Source: an uncultured Candidatus Cenarchaeum sp.
Lineage (GTDB): Archaea; Thermoproteota; Nitrososphaeria; Nitrososphaerales; Nitrosopumilaceae
Length of the DNA: 64,000 nt
Assembly (NCBI GenBank): GCA_958295735.1
Contig: OY282369.1
Coordinates: forward strand, 1,410,161-1,474,160
Direction of reading: 5' to 3'
Below, one piece after another: positions 9,501 to 17,178 of this stretch. The translations under genes and the position numbers were made by a program. Position 1 is the stretch's first letter. Every line of letters starts with the position of its first letter. The notes beneath the pieces were generated by a model, which searched no databases, had not been told where the DNA came from, and saw only the letters and a program-made list of their open reading frames with translations.

Positions 9501-10181
9501 CTAGGTACCGGTGCTGCTCATGTCGAACGTGTACGTCACGGACAGCGTCTCGTCGTCGTTGAGCGTCACGTCTGCTACGTCGACCGCCGCGAACAGGGGT
9601 GCGGCGCATCCGCGCACGTCGTCGTCTGCGGAGTGGGCCGCGCATATGCCTATCTGGGCTACCGTCCCTGCCGCGTACCAGTTGTCCGTGGCATCCGTTC
9701 CGGCCTCGAAAGTCAGCGGGCCTATGGTGGCGATCTGGCCAGCGAACGTCACGGCGTCGTCGGTCTTGCAGTTGTTGGTACTGACTATGGGGTTCGCGGC
9801 TTGCCCGGTGTCGTCTGCGGTGTGGCGCGTATTGAAGTTGGTGTTCGTGTCGGTTTCGGACAGGGCAGTATCGTCTGCCGTGAGGCAGATGGCCCCTATC
9901 TGGACGTTGTCCGCCACTGCGGTGGCGCCGTCGGCAAAGATCTGCTGTAGCAGAAGGTCCTCTCCCGCATCGTACAGCTGGTTGTGCATCGTCTGCGTCG
10001 CCAGCAGTTCCCCGTCGGCGCTCCGATGCTCCACGACAGCCATCCCGTACGAGGCGAGATGCGACGAGCCCGCCTTTGCGGCGTGGTCCGCCCCGAAGAT
10101 CCCGGCGGACGGCAGGGCGGCGGCTAGGCCGACCGCTAGCACCGTTGCGCACGCGATGATCGTTGCTTGCTCTCTTTTCAT
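9501..10181 (-). CDS. Exported protein of 226 aa, unknown function
   Basis: The N-terminus has a lysine/arginine start and a hydrophobic core (IIACATVLAVGLAAALPSAG), a signal peptide or anchor. The mature part is acidic, Thr/Asp/Ala-rich and low in basic residues, with spaced cysteines (GAICL, NNCK, GICAA, RGCAAP) that could pair outside the cell. A segment HNQLYDAGEDLLLQQIFADG is the most distinctive region. ATG 10181 follows a TATA-like box by 27-28 nt (leaderless). Its promoter shares a palindrome and its spacing with the giant NHL gene, so the two surface proteins are probably co-regulated. No family assigned. Confidence 0.8.
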   Translation of the reverse strand: MKREQATIIACATVLAVGLAAALPSAGIFGADHAAKAGSSHLASYGMAVVEHRSADGELLATQTMHNQLYDAGEDLLLQQIFADGATAVADNVQIGAICLTADDTALSETDTNTNFNTRHTADDTGQAANPIVSTNNCKTDDAVTFAGQIATIGPLTFEAGTDATDNWYAAGTVAQIGICAAHSADDDVRGCAAPLFAAVDVADVTLNDDETLSVTYTFDMSSTGT

Positions 10182-10205
10182 CCGCGGCGTTTGAATCTTT
10201 TGTGG

Positions 10206-10263
10206 TTATAAGCATTATTCCAAATTGCGGCATTGCGTTGCGTGGGAATTAGGTCGTCCTAAT
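10206..10263 (-). promoter_or_regulatory. Promoter with palindromic operator candidate, second copy
   Basis: Minus-strand TATA-like CTTATAA (10206-10212) about 27 nt before ATG 10181. At 10248-10263 lies ATTAGGTCGTCCTAAT, differing from the perfect palindrome at 7811-7826 only at the centre. Palindrome to TATA is about 39 nt and palindrome to ATG about 67 nt, matching the NHL gene promoter (39 and 66). Confidence 0.75.
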
Positions 10264-11027
10264 GCGGCTCGGCCGGCGCGCGGTTCAAATGCGCGACGAG
10301 GGCGCGGAGGGCGCACGGCTTCCGCGGCGGCACAAGGGCGCGGCCGCGACGCGCGCGGCCGGCCGCTGGCGGGTCGCCGTCATGGCGGGCCCCCGCGTAG
10401 GCCGCCGATCGGGCGGCCGATCCGGGGGGCGGCATCCCGGCGCCGCGCGCCGTCCGAGCCCGGGCATCGGGCCTGCGTGGGTAGCCCCCGCCGCGCGCCG
10501 TGCGCGAGCGGTAAGCCGGGAAGGCTCCCTGGAACCGCGGAACGGAGATCGGGCGCCGCGGGAGCCCGTCCGCATTCGCCGCGTTTTGTAGCGCAAAGGC
10601 TCCGCCGCCGTCCTAGTGCCGGCAACTTGGAGGCCGCGCCCGGGCATTCTGCGCCGGAAAGGCCGCAAAAGCAATCTGGAAAACGCCTCCCGCCGGGCGG
10701 ACAGGGCGAAAACGGGCGGGCAGCGCGATTTTCGCACTGCGCGGACGAGATCGGGAAGCCGGTGTCGCGGGCGTGCGGGAAGATGCGCCGCGGCGGGCAG
10801 GGGGAGGGGGACGCAGGATGCGCGCCGGGATCGCGGCCGCATGTCCCGCGCCGGCCGGCATTCCCGCGCCGGGCGCATCCGAACTGCCGGAAGCGCCGCG
10901 CAGCTTCGGATTGCGAAATTCCGCGCAAGCGGGGCGGGCCCCCCCGCGGGGCCCGGCGTCCGGGGCGCCCTTCCCGCGGCGGCGCGGACCGCGTGGCGGC
11001 CCCGGGAAAAACGCCCGCGCGCCGGCC
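10264..11027. other. GC-rich intergenic region, no convincing gene
   Basis: About 760 bp upstream of the exported-protein gene and beyond the end of cbiT. Open frames are Arg/Ala/Gly-rich without family features. Segments such as GCGCGCGGTTCAAATGCGCG (from 10277) parallel the sequence upstream of the NHL gene (around 7883-7903), suggesting the two upstream regions share ancestry. Confidence 0.55.
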
Positions 11028-11624
11028 CTATTCCCTGCGGGCGGAGACCACCGTGACGGGGTTGCGCGCGAGCATCATCGTGCCCGTCGAGGTCCGCCGG
11101 CCCTTGGAGATGGCCACCTGCGTGACGTCGGCCGGGGCCAGGCAGCCGGCCCCGCCCACCGCGGCGAGCACGGCGGCCAGCGTCTCGACCTGGACGGTTC
11201 CCGCGACTATCCTGCCGCCGGCCTTCAGCTTTTCGGCGCACATGCCCACTATGGCGGCGGTCGCCCCGCCCGTCCCCCCTATGAGCACGGCGTCGGCCTC
11301 CGGGAGCGAGGGTATGACGTCCGCCGCCTCGCCCAGCGACACCTCGGCGTTCGTGACGCCGAACCTGCCCAGGTTCCTCCTGGTCAGCGCCACGGCCGCG
11401 GGATCGCGGTCCACCGCGTGCACCGCGCCGCCGCTGCCGGCCACCTGCAGCGCGGCCTCGACGGTGACCGAGCCGCTGCCGCACCCGACGTCGTACACCG
11501 CGTCGCCGGGGCCCAGCCGCGCCTTGCTGATCTGTATGGCCCGCACCTCCTCCTTGGTTATGGGCACGCCCTCGTCCCTCTCGAACATGTCGTCCGGTAT
11601 GCCAGGCGTCGCGTGGGCCCACAT
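11028..11624 (-). CDS. cbiT: Cobalt-precorrin-6B C15-methyltransferase (decarboxylating)
   Basis: 198 residues, typical for stand-alone archaeal CbiT. It acts in anaerobic cobalamin synthesis, methylating C15 of the corrin ring and removing the acetate carboxyl at C12. The class I SAM fold is plain: motif I VYDVGCGSGSVTVEAA (about residues 43-58), then HAVDRDPAAV, the motif EADAVLIGGTGG, and a C-terminal GTMMLARNPV strand. The start segment GIPDDMFERDEGVPITKEEVRA is characteristic of CbiT. It lies 18 bp after the membrane-protein gene at 11643-12167 and is probably co-transcribed with it. It is separated from the cobalamin block at 39580-45686. Confidence 0.95.
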   Translation of the reverse strand: MWAHATPGIPDDMFERDEGVPITKEEVRAIQISKARLGPGDAVYDVGCGSGSVTVEAALQVAGSGGAVHAVDRDPAAVALTRRNLGRFGVTNAEVSLGEAADVIPSLPEADAVLIGGTGGATAAIVGMCAEKLKAGGRIVAGTVQVETLAAVLAAVGGAGCLAPADVTQVAISKGRRTSTGTMMLARNPVTVVSARRE

Positions 11625-11642
11625 GCGCCGCGGCCCCCGCGG

Positions 11643-12167
11643 TCAGGGTATGGGCGAGACGGGCCCGCCTAGCCCCGCCCCGCCCCCGCCCCACTGCATG
11701 TTCACCAGCGTGTACGTGACTATCCACATGAACAGGTACAGGAACACGTAGCTCCCTATGCCCTGCGTGACCAGCTTTTTCCTGTCGGAGGACGGCAGCT
11801 GCATGTTCATGCTCTTGCCTATGACTATGGTGGCCATGAACAGCACCACCATGAACGCGATGGAGGCCCAGCGCCGCTCCTCCCCCTCCACGGGCTCGAA
11901 GATGAATGTGGCCGCCACGCCGGCCCCCACGGCCAGGCAGATCCTCAGCCAGAACAGCCTGTCGAGCTTCCTCTTGTACTCGGCGGTCTCCGCCTCCGGC
12001 GGCCTTCCCGCGCCCCCGGGGCCCGGCGCCCCGCGGGCGCCGCCCGCGGCGCCCCGGCCCTCCGCGCCCGGCCCCGGATCGTGCGGGGGAGGGGCGCCGG
12101 GATCGTGCGGGGCAGAAGCACCGGGATCGGGGGTGGGGAGGGATCTCCTCCTCTTGTGCTTTGCCAA
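11643..12167 (-). CDS. Small membrane protein with three TM segments, possibly EMC6-like
   Basis: 174 residues. The first 70 are a Pro/Gly/Ala-rich disordered tail; then come three hydrophobic segments (LFWLRICLAVGAGVAATFIF, ASIAFMVVLFMATIVIGKSM, GIGSYVFLYLFMWIVTYTLV). The last one and the short loop before it resemble the archaeal/eukaryotic EMC6 fold of membrane insertases, but this comes from memory of the pattern and is weak. TTG 12167 lies about 30 nt below a TTAAAAT box at 12195-12203. Heads a likely operon with cbiT; divergent from rqcH, whose product works on nascent chains. Confidence 0.8.
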   Translation of the reverse strand: MAKHKRRRSLPTPDPGASAPHDPGAPPPHDPGPGAEGRGAAGGARGAPGPGGAGRPPEAETAEYKRKLDRLFWLRICLAVGAGVAATFIFEPVEGEERRWASIAFMVVLFMATIVIGKSMNMQLPSSDRKKLVTQGIGSYVFLYLFMWIVTYTLVNMQWGGGGAGLGGPVSPIP

Positions 12168-12280
12168 CTACGGGGCCGCCGGGCCGGCCGCTCACTTAAA
12201 ATCTTTGTATTGCCAGGCGCGGTTTCGGTTCGGGCGCAAGCCTGCACGCGGGGCGCGTTGCGCAGTTTTCCGCCGGGGGC

Positions 12281-12389
12281 GGCGCCAAACACTTACAAGC
12301 CGAGCCGGCCCGGGAACTCAGGGCCTCCATCATAGAGCAGCACAAGGAGGTGGGCGCCAAACACTTACAAGCCGAGCCGGCCCGGGAAC
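12281..12389. repeat. Repeat-insert-repeat unit 2 (37/35/37 bp) at the 5' end of rqcH
   Basis: A 37-bp sequence beginning GGCGCCAAACACTTACAAGC at 12281-12317 recurs exactly at 12353-12389. The 35 bases between (12318-12352) are unrelated. Period 72 bp, a multiple of three, so the rqcH frame stays open through both copies. The only in-frame start codon upstream of the conserved N-terminus (GTG 12350) is the end of the insert. Confidence 0.93.
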
Positions 12390-14428
12390 CCCGTGAGCCC
12401 ACGAGCCCCAGGGCCCCCGCCGCCGCGCGGCGCCGGGCGCTAGGGCGCGGGGGAAGGGGGGGGGGGGGGCGCACGGACGTCGCCGGCGTCGAGCTCCGCT
12501 ACCTCGTGGGCGACTTGGCGGCCCGCTCGGCGGGCTACTACGTGAGCAACGTGTACGGGGTGTCGCGGACCAGCCTCCTGCTCAAGCTGCACCACCCGGA
12601 GAGGCCGGACATCATGCTGATGCTCTCCACCGCGGGGCTGTGGCGGAGCTCGGCGCGCATACGGCAGATCGAGCCCAACCGGTTGCTGGCGCGGCTGCGC
12701 CGCGACCTGCTCAGGCTCAGGCTCGAGGGGGCGGAGCAGCACGGGACCGAGCGCGTCGCGTACCTCCGGTTCGCCGGGTTCGGGAGGGCGCGCACGCTGG
12801 TCGGCGAGTTCTTCGGGGACGGCAACATCGTGCTGTGCGGGGACGGCATGAAGATACTGGCCCTGCTGCACTCGCTCGACGTGCGCCACCGCACGCTGGC
12901 GGTGGGCCTCGCGTACGAGCCGCCGCCGGCCAACTGCCTGGACGCCTTTTCGGTCACGGGCGCCGCGCTGCGGGGGGCGCTCGCCCCCGGGCTGGCGGCC
13001 GACCGCTGGCTGGGGCGCGCGCTCGGGCTGCCGGCCCGCTACGTGGGCGCCGCGCTGCGCGGGGCGGGGATCCGCCGGGATGCCGACTGCGCGGGGCTCT
13101 CCGGCGCGCAGCTGGACTCGGCGGCCCTCTCCGTCCGCGGCATGCTGGAGGCGGTGGCCGACGGCGGCAGGCACGATCCCGCCCTGGTGGAGCCCCCGGG
13201 AGGGGGGGAGCCCGAGGTGCACCCGATAGATCTGGCCGCCGGCGGCGAGCGGACGCGCGTGCCGAGCTTCGCGGAGGGCCTGGACAGGCTGTTCACCGAG
13301 CGGATCCTGCGGGCCGGGCGGGAGGCGCAGTCGGCCGGGTCGGACGGCAGGGCGCGCGAGCTGCTGGCCAGGCTGGACGAGCAGGGGAAGGCCGCGCAGG
13401 CGGTGCGGGAAAAGGCGCGCCGCATCTCGGATCTGGCGGCCGCCCTCCTGGGGCGGCGCGGCGGCGCGCCCGGCTCCCCGGCGCCGTCCTCGCTCGGCGA
13501 CGCCGCCGCGGCCGCCGTCATGAAGCTGCACGGCGCCGAGCTCGCGCTCGAAAAGGGCGCGCCGGTGGTGCGCGTGTGCGGGGAGAGCGTGGCGGTCGAT
13601 CCCGGCTCGTCGCTGCACTCGGCCGCCTCCAGGCTGTACGATGCCGCAAAGAGGCAGTCGGGGGCCGTCCCGGCCATAGAGCGCCAGCGCAGGAAGACGC
13701 AGGCGCTGCTGGAGGAGGCGCGGGGCAGGTCGAGGCGCGAGCGGGACTCGGTCACCGCGTCCGAGGTGAGGAGGAGGGCGTGGTACGAGAGGTACCGCTG
13801 GTTCTTCACAAGCGACGGCGCCCTGGCCGTCGGGGGCCGCGACGCCTCGTCCAACTCGTCCATAATACGCAAGCACGCGGAGGCGGGAGACCGCGTGTTC
13901 CACGCCGAGGTGCTCGGCTCGCCGTTCTTCGTGCTGAAGCCGCCGGACGGCGGCGCGCACACGGAGGCCGGCCTGCGCGAGGCGGCCCACGCGACGGCCT
14001 GCTTCAGCAGGGCGTGGCGCGAGTCCATGCACGGGCTGAACGCGTACTGGGTGGAGCCGGAGCAGGTCAGGAGGTCCGCCCCGTCGGGGCAGTACCTGCC
14101 GAGGGGGTCGTTCTCCATAACGGGCAGGCGCAACTTCGTCAGGGTGCCGGCGCTGAGGCTGGCGGTGGGGGTCTCGCGCGCGGGCGGGGAGGGGGAGGGA
14201 CGCGCGGTCTCGTGCGGGCCGCCCGATGCGGTGAAAAGGAGCAGCGCCGCGTACGCGGTGATAGAGCCGTCCGGCCTCGCGATGGCCGATGCGGCAAAAA
14301 AGGTGAGGGCCGAGATCGCGGGGATAGACGCGGAGGCCGCCGCCGGCGCCTCGCTGGACGACTACATGCGCGCCCTGCCCGCTGGCAGGAGCCGCGTCGC
14401 GGGATCGGGGAGGGGCGAGCTCCGGTGA
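12350..14428 (+). CDS. rqcH: RqcH/NEMF-family ribosome quality-control protein
   Basis: The NEMF/Rqc2/RqcH family binds 60S/50S subunits stalled with a peptidyl-tRNA. Domains in order: NFACT-N from about residue 45 (VELRYLVGDLAARSAGYYVSNVYG, LLLKLHHPERPDIMLMLST, GEFFGDGNIVL), a helix-hairpin/coiled-coil middle, and the NFACT-R domain near residues 470-590 (RYRWFFTSDGALAVGGRDAS, SIIRKH, GSPFFVLKPP, YLPRGSFSI). The 692-residue length fits. The start is unresolved: conserved sequence begins right after a run of 14 G (12456-12469), the only in-frame start before it is GTG 12350, and the first 40 residues (GAKHLQAEPAREPREP...) are not family-like. A homopolymer error or an unusual start is possible. 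Confidence 0.93.
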   Translation: MGAKHLQAEPAREPREPTSPRAPAAARRRALGRGGRGGGGRTDVAGVELRYLVGDLAARSAGYYVSNVYGVSRTSLLLKLHHPERPDIMLMLSTAGLWRSSARIRQIEPNRLLARLRRDLLRLRLEGAEQHGTERVAYLRFAGFGRARTLVGEFFGDGNIVLCGDGMKILALLHSLDVRHRTLAVGLAYEPPPANCLDAFSVTGAALRGALAPGLAADRWLGRALGLPARYVGAALRGAGIRRDADCAGLSGAQLDSAALSVRGMLEAVADGGRHDPALVEPPGGGEPEVHPIDLAAGGERTRVPSFAEGLDRLFTERILRAGREAQSAGSDGRARELLARLDEQGKAAQAVREKARRISDLAAALLGRRGGAPGSPAPSSLGDAAAAAVMKLHGAELALEKGAPVVRVCGESVAVDPGSSLHSAASRLYDAAKRQSGAVPAIERQRRKTQALLEEARGRSRRERDSVTASEVRRRAWYERYRWFFTSDGALAVGGRDASSNSSIIRKHAEAGDRVFHAEVLGSPFFVLKPPDGGAHTEAGLREAAHATACFSRAWRESMHGLNAYWVEPEQVRRSAPSGQYLPRGSFSITGRRNFVRVPALRLAVGVSRAGGEGEGRAVSCGPPDAVKRSSAAYAVIEPSGLAMADAAKKVRAEIAGIDAEAAAGASLDDYMRALPAGRSRVAGSGRGELR

Positions 14429-14940
14429 CGGGCGGGGCCTCGTTCCTGGTGGACGCGATGCTGGGCAGCCTGGCCCGGAAGCTCCGCATGCTGGGGTTCG
14501 ACGCGGAGTACCGCGACGGCGCCTCCCCCGCGCCGGGCCCGGAGGCCGCCGCGCGCTTGGCGCGGGCGGGCCGCGTGCTGGTGACGCGCGACCGCGCGCT
14601 TGCCCGCGCGGCGCGCCGCGCCGGGGCGCGCGCCGTGCTGCTGTGCGCGGGCGGCGGCATCCGGGCGGGGGGCAAGGACGCCGGCGACTTGGCGCGGCTG
14701 GGGCGCGAGCTGGGGCTGCGGCCGTGGCGCCCCCGCGCGGGGGCCGGCCGCTCCAGGTGCGCCGCGTGCAACGGGGAGCTGGAGGCGGCGCGCGGGGGCC
14801 GCCCGCCCGCCGGCGTCCCGCCGGGCGCCGCCCGGGCGGCGCGCGGGGGGTTCCGCCGGTGCCGGCGCTGCTCGAAGGCGTACTGGGACGGCTCGCACAT
14901 GGCGCGCCTGAGGGAACTGGGGGCGGCGCTGGACGCGTAG
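14425..14940 (+). CDS. Mut7-C RNase domain protein (DUF82-like)
   Basis: 171 residues. The first half is the Mut7-C/PIN-like fold: FLVDAMLGSLARKLRMLGFD, then RVLVTRDRALARAARR with the acidic residues typical of the nuclease family. The second half ends in a zinc ribbon (CAACNGELE ... CRRCSKAYWDGSH). GTG 14425 overlaps the stop of rqcH (GTGA), so the two are translationally coupled and probably work in RNA or ribosome surveillance; the substrate is not known. Confidence 0.88.
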   Translation: MTGGASFLVDAMLGSLARKLRMLGFDAEYRDGASPAPGPEAAARLARAGRVLVTRDRALARAARRAGARAVLLCAGGGIRAGGKDAGDLARLGRELGLRPWRPRAGAGRSRCAACNGELEAARGGRPPAGVPPGAARAARGGFRRCRRCSKAYWDGSHMARLRELGAALDA

Positions 14941-14977
14941 CGGCGCGCGCATCGCCGACGGGGACGGGGAGGCGCTG

Positions 14978-15559
14978 GTGCGTGCCGCCCGGGCGGCCGT
15001 CGAGGCGCATCTCGGCGCGGGGCGGGGCCCCGCGCCCCGCCTGGGGCCCGCGCTGTCCGGGCCGTCCGGCGTCTTCGTCACGCTGAGCGGCCGGGGGGGC
15101 GCCCTGAGGGGATGCATCGGGTACCCGCTGCCCTCGGCCGCCCTCCCGGAGGCGCTGTCCCGGGCGGCCGTCCGGGCGGCCACGGCCGACCCGCGGTTCC
15201 CTCCCGTGGGGAAGGGCGAGCTCGGCGAGGTGGCCTTCGAGGTGACCGTGCTGGGGCCGCCGGAGGAGATCGAGGCCGACCCGCCCGAGGCGCGCGCGTC
15301 GCGCGTGCGGGTCGGGAGGGACGGGCTCATGCTGCGGCGCCGCCCCGGCGGCGGCGTGCTGGGCATCCTGCTGCCCCAGGTCCCCGCCGGGCGCGGCTGG
15401 GACGCCGCCGAGTTCCTGGAGCAGGTGTGCGCAAAGTCGGGCCTGGAAGCGGGCGCGTGGAAGGGGAGGGACGTCTCCGTGCTACGGTTCGGCGGGACGA
15501 TCTTCCGGGAGGCCTCCCCGGGCGGCGCCGTGGTGCGCGGCGCGGCCGGGGGCGGGTGA
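14978..15559 (+). CDS. AMMECR1-domain protein
   Basis: 193 residues covering the whole AMMECR1 fold: GVFVTLSGRGGALRGCIGYP with the LRGCIG hallmark (about residues 33-52), ALSRAAVRAATADPRFPPV, FEVTVLGPPEEI, GRDGLMLRRR and LLPQVPAGRGWDAAEFLEQV. The molecular function is unsettled; in archaea it often neighbours radical-SAM or MEMO partners, not seen here. GTG 14978 is the only plausible start; it follows the Mut7-C gene by 37 bp. The 3' end overlaps the convergent gene at 15482-15946 by 78 bp. Confidence 0.92.
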   Translation: MRAARAAVEAHLGAGRGPAPRLGPALSGPSGVFVTLSGRGGALRGCIGYPLPSAALPEALSRAAVRAATADPRFPPVGKGELGEVAFEVTVLGPPEEIEADPPEARASRVRVGRDGLMLRRRPGGGVLGILLPQVPAGRGWDAAEFLEQVCAKSGLEAGAWKGRDVSVLRFGGTIFREASPGGAVVRGAAGGG

Positions 15560-15946
15560 CTCCACGCCCCCCGCCTCGGGCCGCACTACTCCCGCGTCCG
15601 TGTCCACCACGGCGCGAGCGCCGTCGCGCAGCGCCCCGTATTCCGCGGGCCCGGCCACCACCATCGGTATGCCGGCCGCCGCGCAGCCGGTGGCCACCGC
15701 CATGTCCGCCCTCTCGCACACCATGGCGGCCGGGGCGACGCCGTGCGACTTTAGCGAGTATATGGTGTACGCCCCGACGCTGCTGCCCGAGCCGTGGGGG
15801 AAGACCAGCACGGCGTCGCGCAGCGCCCTCCCGCCGATCCCGCACCCCGAGCCCTCCCTGACCACCCCCGTCGCCTTGTCCACGGAGCCCAGGAAGTTTA
15901 TGGGGCCGGTCGCCCTCGCGACCGCGCCGGCGGCCCTGCCGCGCAC
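15482..15946 (-). CDS. Phosphomevalonate dehydratase small subunit (AcnX swivel domain, DUF126)
   Basis: About 154 residues. With the large subunit it dehydrates (R)-5-phosphomevalonate to trans-anhydromevalonate 5-phosphate in the archaeal mevalonate pathway for isoprenoid lipids. Family features: RGRAAGAVARATGPINFLGSVDKATGVV, GSGCGIGGRALRDAVLVFPHGSGSSVGAYTIYSL, and AAAGIPMVVAGPAEYGALRDGA. GTG 15946, 8 nt after the large-subunit stop, is my start; there is no ATG. The reading continues about 35 residues beyond the usual C-terminus and overlaps the convergent AMMECR1 gene, so the tail may be lineage-specific. Confidence 0.88.
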   Translation of the reverse strand: MRGRAAGAVARATGPINFLGSVDKATGVVREGSGCGIGGRALRDAVLVFPHGSGSSVGAYTIYSLKSHGVAPAAMVCERADMAVATGCAAAGIPMVVAGPAEYGALRDGARAVVDTDAGVVRPEAGGVESPAPGRAAHHGAARGGLPEDRPAEP

Positions 15947-15954
15947 TATGACCT

Positions 15955-17130
15955 TCAGCGCGGCACGGCCTCCGCCGCCACTATCTCCGAGAGGGGCCTG
16001 AGGCTGACGCCCACCCCCGTGGACCCGTTCAGGTAGTACGCGCCCTTCACGCTGTTGGTGGTGACCGCGTCCACCTCGCCGGGGCCGACCAGCGGGGTCA
16101 GGCAGGCGCAGCAGTCCGCGAGCAGCTCGCAGCCGGCCCGCTCCAGGGCGCGCGCGTGCCCGAGGCGCGCGGCCTGCTCCTTGGCGGCCCTCGGGCAGAA
16201 CACCATGCAGCGCCTGGAGAACCTCCTGCCCTCCAGCATGGATGCGAGCCCTACAAGCTCCGGCAGCCCGAGCTGGGGGCTCCCCAGCACTATGACGTCC
16301 CCCCTCTCCGCGGTGTCCAGCCCGTCGCGCTCCGCGCGCGCCTCCTCCCTGCCGAACCGGACGGTCTCGCGCGCCCCTCCCGCATCGCCGAGCGCGAACC
16401 TGGCGCAGGTCCCCGCGGTGCCCATCCCGCCGCACAGGGCCTTGCGGCAGCGCGCGTCCGGCTCCCCGGCGCCGGCTATCGCCACGGAGCTGCCGCAGGC
16501 CGCCCTGCCGGCGAAGAGGCCCAGCAGCCCGTAATCCACCTCCGTGGGTCCCTCCAGATCCACCACCACGGCGCTTTCCGGCGCCCCCCCGCGGTCCGGC
16601 TCCCTCAGCTCCGAGTGGGGGCTCTTTCCGGTTATGGCGCTGGCCAGCGCGCCCAGCGCGCCCTCCCGGTTGGTCCTCATGCCGGCCAGCGAGTTGGCGT
16701 ATATGGCCGCGTTGCTTTCCGCGAAGGCCACCTGCGCCTCCCCGGCGGGGGGCGCGAACAGCTCGTACGGCACGCACGAGAACGTGGGCTCGACGCCCAT
16801 GGCCGCGTACGACTCCCTTATGGCCTCCTGCCCCGCGACGAACTCCCCGCCCAGGCCGTAGCGGCCGACGCTGTCCCGGTCGTACCCCATGGGGTTCAGC
16901 GTGGCCTTCACCCTGGCGCGCGCCCCCTGCGCGGCGAGCTCCGCGAGCAGATCCCTGCCGGCCTCCCCTATGGTGTTGTAGTTGACCCCCGACAGGTGGG
17001 CCCATTCCACGGGCACCAGGCGCTCGGCGCCGGCCGCCTCGCCGGCGGCCACCAGTATCCTGTACGCGGCCTCCTCGGCCGGCCCCTCCTCGCCCCTGTA
17101 CGCGCGCTCCTCCTCCACGGACAGCTCCAC
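15955..17130 (-). CDS. Phosphomevalonate dehydratase large subunit (AcnX catalytic)
   Basis: 391 residues, aconitase-X family. It shows VEWAHLSGVNYNTIGEAGRDLL, NPMGYD, FSCVPYEL, AESNAAIYANSLAGMRTNREG, and near the end DCCACLTPL and TTNSVKGAYYLNG. Cysteines in the CVPY and CCACL segments are likely ligands of the Fe-S cluster. It forms the catalytic half of the archaeal mevalonate-5-phosphate dehydratase. GTG 17130 lies 26 nt from a symmetric TATA box at 17151-17160 that also faces endonuclease III on the plus strand. Runs of Met-less sequence upstream are not family-like. Confidence 0.92.
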   Translation of the reverse strand: MELSVEEERAYRGEEGPAEEAAYRILVAAGEAAGAERLVPVEWAHLSGVNYNTIGEAGRDLLAELAAQGARARVKATLNPMGYDRDSVGRYGLGGEFVAGQEAIRESYAAMGVEPTFSCVPYELFAPPAGEAQVAFAESNAAIYANSLAGMRTNREGALGALASAITGKSPHSELREPDRGGAPESAVVVDLEGPTEVDYGLLGLFAGRAACGSSVAIAGAGEPDARCRKALCGGMGTAGTCARFALGDAGGARETVRFGREEARAERDGLDTAERGDVIVLGSPQLGLPELVGLASMLEGRRFSRRCMVFCPRAAKEQAARLGHARALERAGCELLADCCACLTPLVGPGEVDAVTTNSVKGAYYLNGSTGVGVSLRPLSEIVAAEAVPR

Positions 17131-17150
17131 GCCGCGCCGGTCCCCACTAC

Positions 17151-17160
17151 TGATATAACG
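17151..17160. promoter_or_regulatory. Single symmetric TATA box serving two divergent leaderless genes
   Basis: TGATATAACG (core ATATAA/TTATAT) is the only A/T-rich element between GTG 17130 on the minus strand and GTG 17179 on the plus strand. It is about 25 nt from each. That fits one TATA element read in both directions. Confidence 0.65.
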
Positions 17161-17178
17161 CTTGCACGCGCCCGGCCC

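Noticed and set aside
10225-12195. Plus-strand frame of 508 residues and minus-strand frame of 636 residues
   Set aside because: They run over cbiT and the membrane-protein gene in other frames and have no recognisable domain.
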